64,000 nt of DNA from an uncultured Saprospiraceae bacterium (GTDB lineage: Bacteria; Bacteroidota; Bacteroidia; Chitinophagales; Saprospiraceae): the NCBI GenBank assembly GCA_938015805.1, contig CALLXF010000026.1, positions 1-64,000 on the forward strand, written 5' to 3'. Shown here one piece after another: positions 26,938-35,985 of the stretch. How positions within the stretch are numbered: the first letter of the stretch is position 1; each line of letters begins with the position of its first letter. The position numbers and the translations under genes were made by a program. The notes beneath the pieces are model-generated. The model was not told the origin of the DNA. It did no database searches and was given only the letters and a program-made list of their open reading frames with translations.

Positions 26938-27295
26938 CTATTTTTTCTTATCCGTCTACAATTCATTTTGACCTGGATTTCATTGGGTCAACCCAATAAT
27001 AAAACCTTCTTTATCTCAATCAAACCAATTTTAAGATCTAACCTCTACATTATCATTAGTAAAGGACAATCGATAAACAAAAGAATACTTAGTAGATAAA
27101 CATTCACTATCGGAAAAATTCCCAACCCTTATGATTAATCCGAGGAGCTTAAAATAGAGGTTAATTTACGATCCTTTAGTTCTCCCCTATTATACTTCTT
27201 TTTACCTTTGTCTTTCTTTAGATCTATGATTCCTATGTAGAAACTCTTTTTAGTGTCTATTATCGGGTCGAGTGTTAATAATAGTAAAGGTGATT
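26938..27295 (+). other. Leader and intergenic region of thrS
   Basis: 358 bases with no ORF of note. It contains the palindrome ATTGGGT-CA-ACCCAAT (26982-26997) and the thrS -7 element at 27203. Nothing resembling a T-box is visible, as expected for this phylum. The thrS 5' leader would be about 80 bases long. Confidence 0.55.
27203..27210 (+). promoter_or_regulatory. Promoter -7 element of thrS
   Basis: TACCTTTG is an exact match to TAnnTTTG, 85 bases before the chosen thrS start. A -33 TTG is not obvious. Confidence 0.45.
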
Positions 27296-29215
27296 ATGAT
27301 CAATATTACATTTCCAGATGGAAATATCAGACAGTACGAAGAAGGAGCTACATCATTAGATATTGCAAATTCAATCAGTGAAGGCTTAGCTAGAAATGTT
27401 CTTTCTGCAAAGGTAAATGGAGAAGTATGGGATGCAACTCGACCCATACACACAGATGCGACCCTCAGTTTATTTACATTTAAAAATCCGGAGGGTCAAG
27501 CCAGTTTTTGGCATTCCTCCGCTCACTTATTGGCGGAAGCCTTAGAAGCCATATATCCGGGAACTAAATTTGGGATCGGTCCTGCGATCGATAACGGTTT
27601 TTATTATGACGTTGATACTGGAAATAAATCACTTACTCCAGATGACCTAGAAGCGATAGAACAAAAAATGCTAGAGCTGGCAAGAGAAAAAAATGAGTTT
27701 ACTCGTAAAGAAGTCTCTAAGTCCGATGCTATTGCATTTTTTAAAGAAAAGAATGATGAGTACAAATTAGAATTACTCGAAGAACTAGAAGATGGTTCCA
27801 TTACCTTTTACGAGCAGGGAAATTTTACAGATCTATGTAGAGGACCACATATCCCTCATACAGGATTTGTAAAGGCAGTAAAACTTACAAAACTTGCCGG
27901 GGCTTACTGGAGAGGAGATGAGAAACGCAAGCAGATGACTCGTATATATGGAGTGAGTTTCCCTAAACAAAAAGAACTAAAAGAACACCTAGCCTTAATA
28001 GAAGAAGCAAAGAAAAGAGATCATAGAAAACTGGGTAAAGAACTTGAACTATTTATGTTTTCTCAGAGAGTGGGATCCGGTCTACCGATATGGTTACCTA
28101 AAGGGACTCAGCTCAGAGAAAGATTACAAAACTTTCTAAGAGAAGAACAAGAAAAAAGAGGATATCAGATGGTAGTCACTCCACACATCGGATCTAAAGA
28201 ACTATATGAGACTTCAGGCCACTATGCAAAATATGGCGAAGATAGTTTCCAACCTATAACCACTCCGCGAGAAGGCGAGGAGTTTTTACTAAAGCCGATG
28301 AACTGTCCTCATCACTGTGAGATTTTTGCAAATGCTCCTCACTCATATAAGGAATTACCTTTAAGAATCGGAGAGTTCGGTACGGTATACCGTTATGAAC
28401 AAAGTGGAGAGTTACATGGACTGTCTAGAGTAAGAGGATTTACCCAAGATGATGCTCATATTTTCTGTACACCCGAACAAGTAAAAGGAGAGTTCCTTGA
28501 TGTCCTAGACTTAACTACTAAGGTGCTCAAGAAAATGGGATTCGATAACTATACGGCTCAGATCTCATTAAGAGATCCAGAAACACCAGAAAAATATTTA
28601 GGTACCGCAGAAAACTGGGAGATAGCAGAACAAGCTATCATCGATGCCACAAGTGAGGTAGATCTAGAAACGGTTATTGAATATGGAGAAGCTGCATTCT
28701 ACGGTCCTAAATTAGACTTTATGATAAAGGATGCTTTAGGAAGACAATGGCAGCTCGGCACGATACAGGTAGATTATAATTTGCCTATCCGTTTTGGTCT
28801 AGAATATATCGGAGCTGATAATGCACCGCATGTTCCTGTAATGATACACCGTGCACCTTTCGGATCTATGGAGCGATTTATCTCTATACTTATCGAACAT
28901 ACTGGAGGTAAGTTTCCATTATGGCTGACACCAGATCAGTATGCACTCTTACCAATATCTGATCGACTAAACGATTATTGCAAAGGCATACAAGCAGAAC
29001 TGGCTAAGCATGATATTAGAGGATTTATAGATGATCGTACGGAGTCTATTGGAAAAAAAATAAGAGATACCGAACTAAAAAAAGTGCCGATTATGCTAAT
29101 CATCGGTGACAACGAAAAAGAAGCAGGTACGGTATCCGTTAGGATCCAAGGAGATGGAGACAAGGGAGCCATGAGCACTGAGGAATTTGTAAAATACTTC
29201 CAAAACTTAATCTAG
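27296..29215 (+). CDS. thrS: Threonyl-tRNA synthetase
   Basis: 639 residues from the ATG at 27296, preceded by AAAGGTG; a GTG at 27272 would add eight residues that the family lacks. Domains in order: TGS (about 1-60), the editing domain with [11 protein letters not shown], the class II catalytic core with the zinc-site segment [10 protein letters not shown] and motif 2 ([21 protein letters not shown]), and the anticodon-binding domain (about 540-639). It charges tRNA-Thr. infC and the L35/L20 genes that often follow thrS are not here; an exchanger gene follows after six bases. Confidence 0.97.
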   Translation: MINITFPDGNIRQYEEGATSLDIANSISEGLARNVLSAKVNGEVWDATRPIHTDATLSLFTFKNPEGQASFWHSSAHLLAEALEAIYPGTKFGIGPAIDNGFYYDVDTGNKSLTPDDLEAIEQKMLELAREKNEFTRKEVSKSDAIAFFKEKNDEYKLELLEELEDGSITFYEQGNFTDLCRGPHIPHTGFVKAVKLTKLAGAYWRGDEKRKQMTRIYGVSFPKQKELKEHLALIEEAKKRDHRKLGKELELFMFSQRVGSGLPIWLPKGTQLRERLQNFLREEQEKRGYQMVVTPHIGSKELYETSGHYAKYGEDSFQPITTPREGEEFLLKPMNCPHHCEIFANAPHSYKELPLRIGEFGTVYRYEQSGELHGLSRVRGFTQDDAHIFCTPEQVKGEFLDVLDLTTKVLKKMGFDNYTAQISLRDPETPEKYLGTAENWEIAEQAIIDATSEVDLETVIEYGEAAFYGPKLDFMIKDALGRQWQLGTIQVDYNLPIRFGLEYIGADNAPHVPVMIHRAPFGSMERFISILIEHTGGKFPLWLTPDQYALLPISDRLNDYCKGIQAELAKHDIRGFIDDRTESIGKKIRDTELKKVPIMLIIGDNEKEAGTVSVRIQGDGDKGAMSTEEFVKYFQNLI

Positions 29216-29221
29216 CATTTA

Positions 29222-30844
29222 TTGAAACAAATACTATCAGAAAATCCTTTACTACTACTTTTTGTAGTGGCCTCTATCGGCTATTTAATCGGAACCATAA
29301 AATTTAAGGGTAGTTCGCTCGGAGTCGCAGCGGTCTTGTTTGTAGGATTAGGTTTTGGGGCAATAGATAAGAGCTTTTACATTCCGGATATTATTTTTTC
29401 GTTGGGGCTTGTATTATTCGTGTATTCTATAGGACTTAGCTCGGGAGATGCATTTTTTAAATCCTATAAGAAAAACGGATTGCGGGATTTTATGTTTATC
29501 CTGTCTATGCTAGTGTTCTCTGGATTGATCGCGGTAGCATTATCTTTTTTGTTTGGGATTGATGCCGCTAAGATTACAGGAATCTATGCAGGTAGTACTA
29601 CTAATACTCCTGCTCTTGCAGGAGTCCTAGAATATATGCAAGGCAATGGTCTCGGAGAGTCTGCTGATAGTAATAATATAGTCGTCGGGTATTCCTACAG
29701 TTATCCTATGGGTGTACTCGGAAGTATCATCGCCATAGTGCTCATAAAGAACCTTTTAAAAATAGATTTTAACAAAGAAAAAGAAGCTCTTAAATCTGAT
29801 TATCCTCTAGGAGAAAATCTAACCTCCAGATCTATAAAAGTACTTAACGAAAATGCGATAGGTGTGGAGTTAAGAGATATGAAAAAATCTCAAAAATGGA
29901 ATGTCGTTTTTGGTAGAGTAAATATTAAGGGAGAAGTGGCTCTTGCCAATTTTCAGCATAAATTAGCACACGGAGATGAAGTTCTAGTGGTGGGATCAGA
30001 GAAAGAACTTATGAGAGTGGCTCAGTTTATGGGTCGTATGAGTGAGGAAAAATTATCATGGTATAGAGGAGATTATGATTCGAGAAGGATTTTTGTTTCC
30101 AATCCTAAAATCGTAGGACGTACAGTGGCATCCCTTAATATCGACGAAGAATTTGGAGCGATTATCACACGTATCCGTAGAGGAGATGTAGATATGCTTG
30201 CTCACGGAAGTACTATTTTTCAGCAAGGAGATAGAGTACGTTTTGTAGCAAGAAGAAAAGATTTAAAAGCATTATCCAAATATTTTGGAGATAGTTATCA
30301 CCGAGTCAGCCAGGTAAATTTATTTTCTTTTGGTTTAGGAATAGGGATTGGACTTTTACTCGGACTAGTACAGATTACGCTCACCGACACGATTTCTTTT
30401 AAGTTAGGAAATGCTGGAGGACCACTTATAGTAGCACTAATATTAGGAGCCTTAGGAAGATCGGGACCGATCGTTTGGACATTACCTTATAGTGCAAATA
30501 TCACTTTACAGCAGATCGGTTTACTACTACTACTCTCTGCCGTAGGAGTAAAATCCGGAAATGCTTTTATAGAAAGTTTTGCCTCAGACGGATTTACGAT
30601 GATCGCCGCTAGTGGAATCATCAGTATATTAGGTGCACTGATTACTTTATGGTTTGGATACAAGGTGGTTAAAATCCCTTTTAGCTTACTGATGGGGATC
30701 GTGTCTAATCAGCCTGCGATATTAGATTTTGCAAATTCTCAAGCAAAAAATGGTATTCCTAATTTTGGATATACGATGGTCTTTCCTATTGCTTTGATTA
30801 TAAAAATAGTAATTGCCCAGGTCATTTATGTATTGCTAGTTTAA
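29222..30844 (+). CDS. AspT/YidE-type exchanger with TrkA-C domains
   Basis: 540 residues starting at TTG. Two blocks of about five membrane helices each (Asp-Al_Ex family, residues 1-180 and 365-540) flank two soluble RCK_C/TrkA-C domains (about 195-360, for example RVNIKGEVALANFQHKLAHGDEVLVVGS). Conserved family segments are AGSTTNTPALAGVLEYM and SNQPAILDFANSQ. Characterised AspT exchanges aspartate for alanine, but most homologues have unknown substrates and this one cannot be assigned further. It overlaps the end of the convergent MBL-rhodanese gene by four bases. Confidence 0.88.
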   Translation: MKQILSENPLLLLFVVASIGYLIGTIKFKGSSLGVAAVLFVGLGFGAIDKSFYIPDIIFSLGLVLFVYSIGLSSGDAFFKSYKKNGLRDFMFILSMLVFSGLIAVALSFLFGIDAAKITGIYAGSTTNTPALAGVLEYMQGNGLGESADSNNIVVGYSYSYPMGVLGSIIAIVLIKNLLKIDFNKEKEALKSDYPLGENLTSRSIKVLNENAIGVELRDMKKSQKWNVVFGRVNIKGEVALANFQHKLAHGDEVLVVGSEKELMRVAQFMGRMSEEKLSWYRGDYDSRRIFVSNPKIVGRTVASLNIDEEFGAIITRIRRGDVDMLAHGSTIFQQGDRVRFVARRKDLKALSKYFGDSYHRVSQVNLFSFGLGIGIGLLLGLVQITLTDTISFKLGNAGGPLIVALILGALGRSGPIVWTLPYSANITLQQIGLLLLLSAVGVKSGNAFIESFASDGFTMIAASGIISILGALITLWFGYKVVKIPFSLLMGIVSNQPAILDFANSQAKNGIPNFGYTMVFPIALIIKIVIAQVIYVLLV

Positions 30845-32244
30845 CTGATCGTACAAGATGCATCCACTATCTTAAAACCTTCTTCCTTTTTTATAGCTCC
30901 ATATCCTCCAGCGATTTCTACTATTTGGTCATATCCCAATTTTTTCATCATGGAGGCGTAGATCATAGATCGATATCCTCCTGCACAATGGATGTAATAC
31001 TCTCTATTTTTAAGGGAGTTTATCTGATCATCTATATAATCTAATGGCATGTTAACGGCATTATGTATATGACTGACCTGATACTCACCTGGTTTACGTA
31101 CATCTAATACATTTAGTTTAGCCTGCGATAATTCATTGGCGAAAGCCAAGGCGGAAATAGACCTTATTTTATCAATAGGTTTACCCGAATTCTTCCATTT
31201 GTCAAATCCTCCTTCTAAAAAACCTAGTACATGATCAAAACCTACTCTGGATAAACGAGTTATAACTTCTTTTTCTGAACCAGGGTCAGCGATAAAAATA
31301 ATCTTAGTCTTCACATCTTTTAAAACTGATCCTACCCACGGAGCAAAACTTCCTTTTAAACCAAAGAAGAGAGATCCTGGTACAAAACCATCTTTAAAAA
31401 TCTGCTGATGCCTAGTGTCTATCATTACTACATCTTCCTCTTGTCCTATGCTCTCAAAATCCTCAACTGATAATGCCGTCATCCCCTTCTTTATAATTTT
31501 ATCAAGTGCATCGTAACCAGATTTATTAAGCATCGCATTTAGGGCAAAATACTCCGGCGGTGGAGGCATCCCATCTAAAACCTCTTTTATAAAATCAGTC
31601 TCGGACATATCTGTACGTAGAGCATAATTCTTTTTTTTCTGGTTACCCAATGTATCAAATCGTTCTTTACTCATATTTTTACCACAAGAAGAACCGGCTC
31701 CATGAGCTGGGTAAATGATCACGTCATCTGGTAAAACCATTATTTTTTCTCTAAGACTTTTATAGAGCATTTTTGCTAGATCCTCTTTACTGAGGCCGTT
31801 ATCTATAGCAAGATCTGGTCTTCCTACATCACCGATAAATAAAGTATCACCTGTAAATAAAGCATGCGGTTTTTGATCCAGATCATGTAATAGATAACAC
31901 ACACATTCGAGTGTGTGGCCTGGCGTATGCAAGACTTTAAAGGTAAGGCCACCGAGGGTTAACTCTGTACCATCTGCAACTTGTAGTACCTCAAAATCTG
32001 GATCGGCATCTGGACCATAAACGATTGTTGCCCCTGTCTTTTTTGCCAGATCTAAATGACCTGAAACAAAGTCTGCATGAAAATGAGTCTCAAATATATA
32101 CTTGAGTTTTACATTGGCTTTAGCCAATTTTTCCATGTAAGGCTCTGACTCTCTAAGCGGGTCTATAATTACAGCCTCCCCATTATGCTCGATATAGTAA
32201 CTCGCCTCGGCCAGACATCCCGTATACATCTGTTCTATGATCAT
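30841..32244 (-). CDS. Persulfide dioxygenase-like MBL-fold hydrolase with two rhodanese domains
   Basis: 467 residues. The N-terminal metallo-beta-lactamase domain (1-230) has THFHADFVSGH, HTPGHTLEC and the TGDTLFIGDVGRPDL segment of the ETHE1-like persulfide dioxygenases. Two rhodanese domains follow. The first (about 260-350) lacks a cysteine at the active-site position (IADPGSEKE), so it is probably inactive; the second keeps it (HCAGGYRS). The enzyme should oxidise low-molecular-weight persulfide to sulfite. It overlaps the TauE/SafE gene by four bases (ATGA) and is the last gene of the leftward sulfur operon. Confidence 0.9.
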   Translation of the reverse strand: MIIEQMYTGCLAEASYYIEHNGEAVIIDPLRESEPYMEKLAKANVKLKYIFETHFHADFVSGHLDLAKKTGATIVYGPDADPDFEVLQVADGTELTLGGLTFKVLHTPGHTLECVCYLLHDLDQKPHALFTGDTLFIGDVGRPDLAIDNGLSKEDLAKMLYKSLREKIMVLPDDVIIYPAHGAGSSCGKNMSKERFDTLGNQKKKNYALRTDMSETDFIKEVLDGMPPPPEYFALNAMLNKSGYDALDKIIKKGMTALSVEDFESIGQEEDVVMIDTRHQQIFKDGFVPGSLFFGLKGSFAPWVGSVLKDVKTKIIFIADPGSEKEVITRLSRVGFDHVLGFLEGGFDKWKNSGKPIDKIRSISALAFANELSQAKLNVLDVRKPGEYQVSHIHNAVNMPLDYIDDQINSLKNREYYIHCAGGYRSMIYASMMKKLGYDQIVEIAGGYGAIKKEEGFKIVDASCTIS

Positions 32245-33038
32245 AAAATGATTTCTTTAAAAATTATAAAACAAGCAAGGACTAACACAAAGTATCCAAA
32301 CATTTGTTTAAGTCCCTTATTAGAAACAAAACGTGTTAACCAGTTCCCTACTAATATTCCCATCATACTAAGTCCCGTGAATATCATTAAAAATTGCCAA
32401 TCGATATTCTGTGCGATCTGGATGTCTCCAATAAAACCTACTAAGGATTTCATCATGATGATAAATAATGAAGTTCCGACGGCCATTTTCATTTCTAATC
32501 CAAAAAGAATAACCAATGCGGGTATGATTAAAAATCCTCCTCCAGCTCCTACCATCCCTGTTAAAAAACCTACAATGGCTCCGTCACAAGCGATGTTTAG
32601 TATAGTTTTTAGATTAAACGTTTTAGGCTTCGTGCTGCTATACGTTTTCTTTGCAATCATAACATAAGCCGCAGCTAGCATTAGAAGTGCAAAAAGAACC
32701 ATGATAAGTAAGTCCTTAGTAATTAATGTAGATCCAATAGTCGTTATCTCATCCGGGATCCAAGGAAGTATTAATCTACGAGTGAGATAAACCATGACCA
32801 AAGATGGGAGTCCAAAGATGATCCCGATTCTATAATTTACTAGACGCTCTCTAATCTTTCCCACGAGTCCTACACCTGCTGTAGTACCGACTATAAATAA
32901 TGAATACGCTGTAGATAATACTGGACTTACCCCCATTAAATAAACCAATATAGGTACGCCTAAAACGGAACCTCCTCCACCTAGCAATCCCATCACTAAT
33001 CCGATAACCACTGCACCTATATATCCCATTACTTCCAT
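32241..33038 (-). CDS. TauE/SafE family sulfite or sulfonate exporter
   Basis: 265 residues with about eight membrane helices. The family repeats are visible at GLLGGGGSVLGVPILVYLMG (about 18-37) and again in VGFLTGMVGAGGGFLIIPAL (about 150). Family members export sulfite or sulfonates or take up sulfur anions; in this operon, sulfite efflux to the periplasmic SorAB pair is the simplest reading, which is inferred from neighbours. Its stop overlaps the start of the persulfide dioxygenase-like gene. Confidence 0.9.
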   Translation of the reverse strand: MEVMGYIGAVVIGLVMGLLGGGGSVLGVPILVYLMGVSPVLSTAYSLFIVGTTAGVGLVGKIRERLVNYRIGIIFGLPSLVMVYLTRRLILPWIPDEITTIGSTLITKDLLIMVLFALLMLAAAYVMIAKKTYSSTKPKTFNLKTILNIACDGAIVGFLTGMVGAGGGFLIIPALVILFGLEMKMAVGTSLFIIMMKSLVGFIGDIQIAQNIDWQFLMIFTGLSMMGILVGNWLTRFVSNKGLKQMFGYFVLVLACFIIFKEIIL

Positions 33039-33135
33039 AGTTAGGCAAAGATAAATTAGTATTTAGATAACCAGATTGTAAAGCATAAATTAAAAGAAAT
33101 GGTCTTATCTGGAGAAATTTTTATTAGCCTCTTCT

Positions 33136-33663
33136 TTAGTTGCTCTCTTCTAAATTTAAAATGTACCACTCGATGGTTTCTATATCTAAATTTTCTCTAC
33201 GACCTAGTTCCGTAGGAGCGTAATACTCAGCCAAATAATCTAGGATGATAGGTTCTTTATCTCCTAAATCATTTAATCCTTGCGTCTCCTGCATCCAGTC
33301 GATCATACTTTTCCATCCTTGTCTGGTTGCTCTGTTTTGGGTGATTAGTTTTGCGGAATGACATGACGTACAAGAACTTATGATTAGCTTTAGATTAGGA
33401 TCAGATTTTAGCCCAGTTTTTACGTGGATCCCATTTTCTACAAGATCCCAATTATCAGCTCTTTCCTTGTTTCTACTAACTTCTCGATTTTTTGCAATCT
33501 TATTTAATTGATCTTGAGTATAAACAGGTCGATTAATATATTGCCTTATTTCCTCTTCCAGTAATAGATATCCAAAGAGCATCACTGCCCCTAATATTGT
33601 AATCATTAAGGTAGTAAAGAATGCCTTCCATAAAGTCTCAGTATGATAATTATGCTGATCCAT
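33136..33663 (-). CDS. Membrane-anchored monohaem cytochrome c, SorB-like
   Basis: 175 residues. An N-terminal membrane helix (about 13-35) anchors a periplasmic domain with one haem c motif CTSCH (98-102) and a candidate axial Met120. The stop of the upstream molybdoenzyme abuts its ATG with no gap (TAA then ATG), as in sorAB pairs. By analogy it takes electrons from the sulfite dehydrogenase and passes them to the respiratory chain. Sequence is otherwise not diagnostic, so the SorB label rests on haem count and position. Confidence 0.82.
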   Translation of the reverse strand: MDQHNYHTETLWKAFFTTLMITILGAVMLFGYLLLEEEIRQYINRPVYTQDQLNKIAKNREVSRNKERADNWDLVENGIHVKTGLKSDPNLKLIISSCTSCHSAKLITQNRATRQGWKSMIDWMQETQGLNDLGDKEPIILDYLAEYYAPTELGRRENLDIETIEWYILNLEESN

Positions 33664-34890
33664 TTACTGCACTTTTATCGCAATGCGATGACAGGCATTA
33701 TTTAAATATCCTTTAGGGTTCCACCCCGGTAATAACATAGGTTGGGTATTTCCATCTGAGTCGGTAGCTCTAGCCCAAACTTCGTAGTATCCTTTCTCGG
33801 GAAAACTGATTTTAGTTTCAAAGTGTTGCCAAGCGTATTTATTATCGCTATCAGATAAATTACAATCCGTCCATGTCATTCCAAAATCAATGGATAATTC
33901 CATTTTTATAATCTCCAGCTTAGAGGTCCAGGAATGACCAGAAACAGTAAGCTGTTGGTTTAGATTTATGGTTGCTCCGGTTTTAGGATAAGTGATTAAA
34001 GATTTTACTGGCATGTCTTCGATAATACACATATCCTCATCCTTAACTTTAGCTCCAGGTGCAACAGGCTTACATGGAGTCCTATATGAACTACCTTTCA
34101 TTTTCTGACCATCATGCACTTTATTCCTTACGGCAATTTTGCTTAACCATTTTCCAGAACAAGAAGCTGGATAGCCACCAAAAACAAGTCTTAAAGGATA
34201 TCCATTTAAAAGGGGAATATCTTGATCGTTCATGGCCCAGGCGATGAGGCTCTCTTCTTCTTTCGCTTTAGCAATAGGTACACCTCTGGAGATGGAGTCT
34301 TTATCAGGCGATCCCGACAAATGACTATCGGCACCGTAGTAACCTATATAAACAGCATCTGACCTTAGTCCTACATCCTTTAATACATCTCTTAGTCTTA
34401 CACCTGTCCACTTAGCACATCCGACTGCTCCCGTGGTCCATTGGTTTCCTTTTGCAGGAGGGTTAAATTCTTTTCTACCATTTCCACCACATTCTAATGT
34501 TAAGTGATAACTAACATTCTCAAATTTGGATTTGAGTTCTTTTAAGGTGTATGTTTTTGATTTTTTTACAGATTCTCCAGTAATCTTTAGCGACCAATTA
34601 TTTACATCAATTGTACTAGGTGGGATTCCATTATTACGAACAAAAAATAAATTATTGGGAGTAAGTTTATCGTTGAGTAAATGAGCAGGCGTCTCTATAT
34701 TAATCGGTCTATCATTTAAAACCGTCAGCAGATTACTTTTACCTGGAAACTGATCGGCTATATTATTTTTAAAAGCTAGCAATTCTAAACCGTTAGGTAT
34801 ATTTTTACCAAAAACGATATTAGTTCCTAATGTTGCTGCAAGAGAAGCTAATACCGATTGCTTGATAAATTTTCTACGATTATCTTTCAT
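33664..34890 (-). CDS. Periplasmic molybdenum sulfite dehydrogenase, SorA-like
   Basis: 408 residues. The N-terminus is a twin-arginine signal (NRRKFIKQSVLASLAATLG), so it is exported folded. The oxidoreductase molybdopterin domain (about 60-260) has the molybdenum ligand Cys134 in TLECGGNGRKEF and RLVFGGYPASCSGKW; a Mo-co dimerisation domain follows (about 285-405). It should oxidise sulfite to sulfate. The immediately coupled cytochrome c gene supports a SorAB type rather than a vertebrate-like sulfite oxidase with built-in haem. Confidence 0.9.
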   Translation of the reverse strand: MKDNRRKFIKQSVLASLAATLGTNIVFGKNIPNGLELLAFKNNIADQFPGKSNLLTVLNDRPINIETPAHLLNDKLTPNNLFFVRNNGIPPSTIDVNNWSLKITGESVKKSKTYTLKELKSKFENVSYHLTLECGGNGRKEFNPPAKGNQWTTGAVGCAKWTGVRLRDVLKDVGLRSDAVYIGYYGADSHLSGSPDKDSISRGVPIAKAKEEESLIAWAMNDQDIPLLNGYPLRLVFGGYPASCSGKWLSKIAVRNKVHDGQKMKGSSYRTPCKPVAPGAKVKDEDMCIIEDMPVKSLITYPKTGATINLNQQLTVSGHSWTSKLEIIKMELSIDFGMTWTDCNLSDSDNKYAWQHFETKISFPEKGYYEVWARATDSDGNTQPMLLPGWNPKGYLNNACHRIAIKVQ

Positions 34891-34924
34891 TAAAATATTT
34901 ATTCCTTTTACGAAAAGCTATTCG

Positions 34925-35800
34925 TTATGAGTCTCCTTTTCTAAAACCATATACATTTTGACCTATAAAGTCTTGTGGAAATTGATCATCTCCTTTAAAA
35001 CCTATTTCTATAGTTCCACTATCTTCAGGAACATAATGCGTTCCGAAAATATAATCCCATAAACTGAGACTGATACCATAATTCATTCCATTGCGACCTT
35101 CAGGAAGAACATAGGCATGATGGTATAAATGCATTACTGGATTATTAAGAATATATTTAAATACACCCCAGGTTATCTTAACATTTGCATGATTAAGATG
35201 ACCGATAGCGATAGTAATAAAGTGGACGATATAGGCCTGCTCTGGCTCAAACCCACCGAGAATCATAACCCCGAATGTCTTTAAAGGTTTGTATAAAATA
35301 TTTTCCATCCAGTGGTATCTGAGATGAGCTGCAAATCCCATCTCTTTTACACTATGATGTACTTTATGAAATTTCCAAAGGAATGGATATCGATGTAAAA
35401 GAACATGAGTAAACCATTGCACAAAATCTAAAATGATAAAGAAAACAAGCAATTGTATCCATGGTGACCATAGAGAAATATCAATCAATGCTAGACTCTT
35501 AGTGGTAAAGCCAACATTACTAAATAGCATTTCTAGCACCTTATAAACGCCGCTGATGACAATCGAAAAAATGAAGAAATTAAAAAACATGTAAAAGCAA
35601 TCTAACCAGAAATCTTTACGGATTATCTTTTGCTCCTTACGCCAAGGGAATGTAATTTCTAATATCCAGACAAATACTGAGATCGCGATAAGGCCCCAAA
35701 AATAATTAGTATACCACGGCACATCAAAAATGATAGATCTCCACGTCCAATCAACGGTACCTAGGAATGATTCAAAAAATACATTTAAATAGTTGCTCAT
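34925..35800 (-). CDS. Sterol desaturase/fatty acid hydroxylase superfamily protein
   Basis: 291 residues with four or so membrane helices and the di-iron histidine clusters of the superfamily: HVLLHR, FHKVHHS, HLNHA and HLYHHA. Such enzymes hydroxylate or desaturate lipids in the membrane. It is the first gene of the leftward sulfur operon, 34 bases before the SorA-like gene, which is an unexpected partner. A role in hydroxylating a sulfur-containing lipid is possible but purely inferred. It faces the Crp/Fnr-type operators. Confidence 0.88.
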   Translation of the reverse strand: MSNYLNVFFESFLGTVDWTWRSIIFDVPWYTNYFWGLIAISVFVWILEITFPWRKEQKIIRKDFWLDCFYMFFNFFIFSIVISGVYKVLEMLFSNVGFTTKSLALIDISLWSPWIQLLVFFIILDFVQWFTHVLLHRYPFLWKFHKVHHSVKEMGFAAHLRYHWMENILYKPLKTFGVMILGGFEPEQAYIVHFITIAIGHLNHANVKITWGVFKYILNNPVMHLYHHAYVLPEGRNGMNYGISLSLWDYIFGTHYVPEDSGTIEIGFKGDDQFPQDFIGQNVYGFRKGDS

Positions 35801-35868
35801 AATTTTAATATAAAATTAAACAAGTGTTTCCTCGTAAATGCAAGTTAAGAACTAAGTCTATATCAGCT

Positions 35869-35884
35869 TGTAACTTATGTTACA
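35869..35884. promoter_or_regulatory. Crp/Fnr-type operator, perfect palindrome
   Basis: TGTAAC-TTAT-GTTACA is a perfect 16-base palindrome in the 185-base divergent region. GTAACnnnnGTTAC is the shape of several Crp/Fnr-family sites. It lies 69 bases before the sterol desaturase-family start codon. Confidence 0.65.
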
Positions 35885-35915
35885 TTCTAAGAATCCTAAA
35901 GCCTAAAATTAATAA

Positions 35916-35931
35916 TGCAACTTAAGTTACT
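35916..35931. promoter_or_regulatory. Second Crp/Fnr-type operator, near-palindrome
   Basis: TGCAAC-TTAA-GTTACT differs at two positions from the first site and is centred 47 bases from it. It lies 55 bases before the rightward membrane-protein gene, so each divergent gene has one nearby site. Confidence 0.5.
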
Positions 35932-35985
35932 CAACTTGAATAAAAAGGTGCTTATTTTGTTAAAGAAACAAGAAAATTTGTCAAT

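Noticed and set aside
32185-32667. 160-codon frame antisense to the TauE/SafE gene
   Set aside because: Antisense shadow of a clear membrane protein gene; composition mirrors the real gene.
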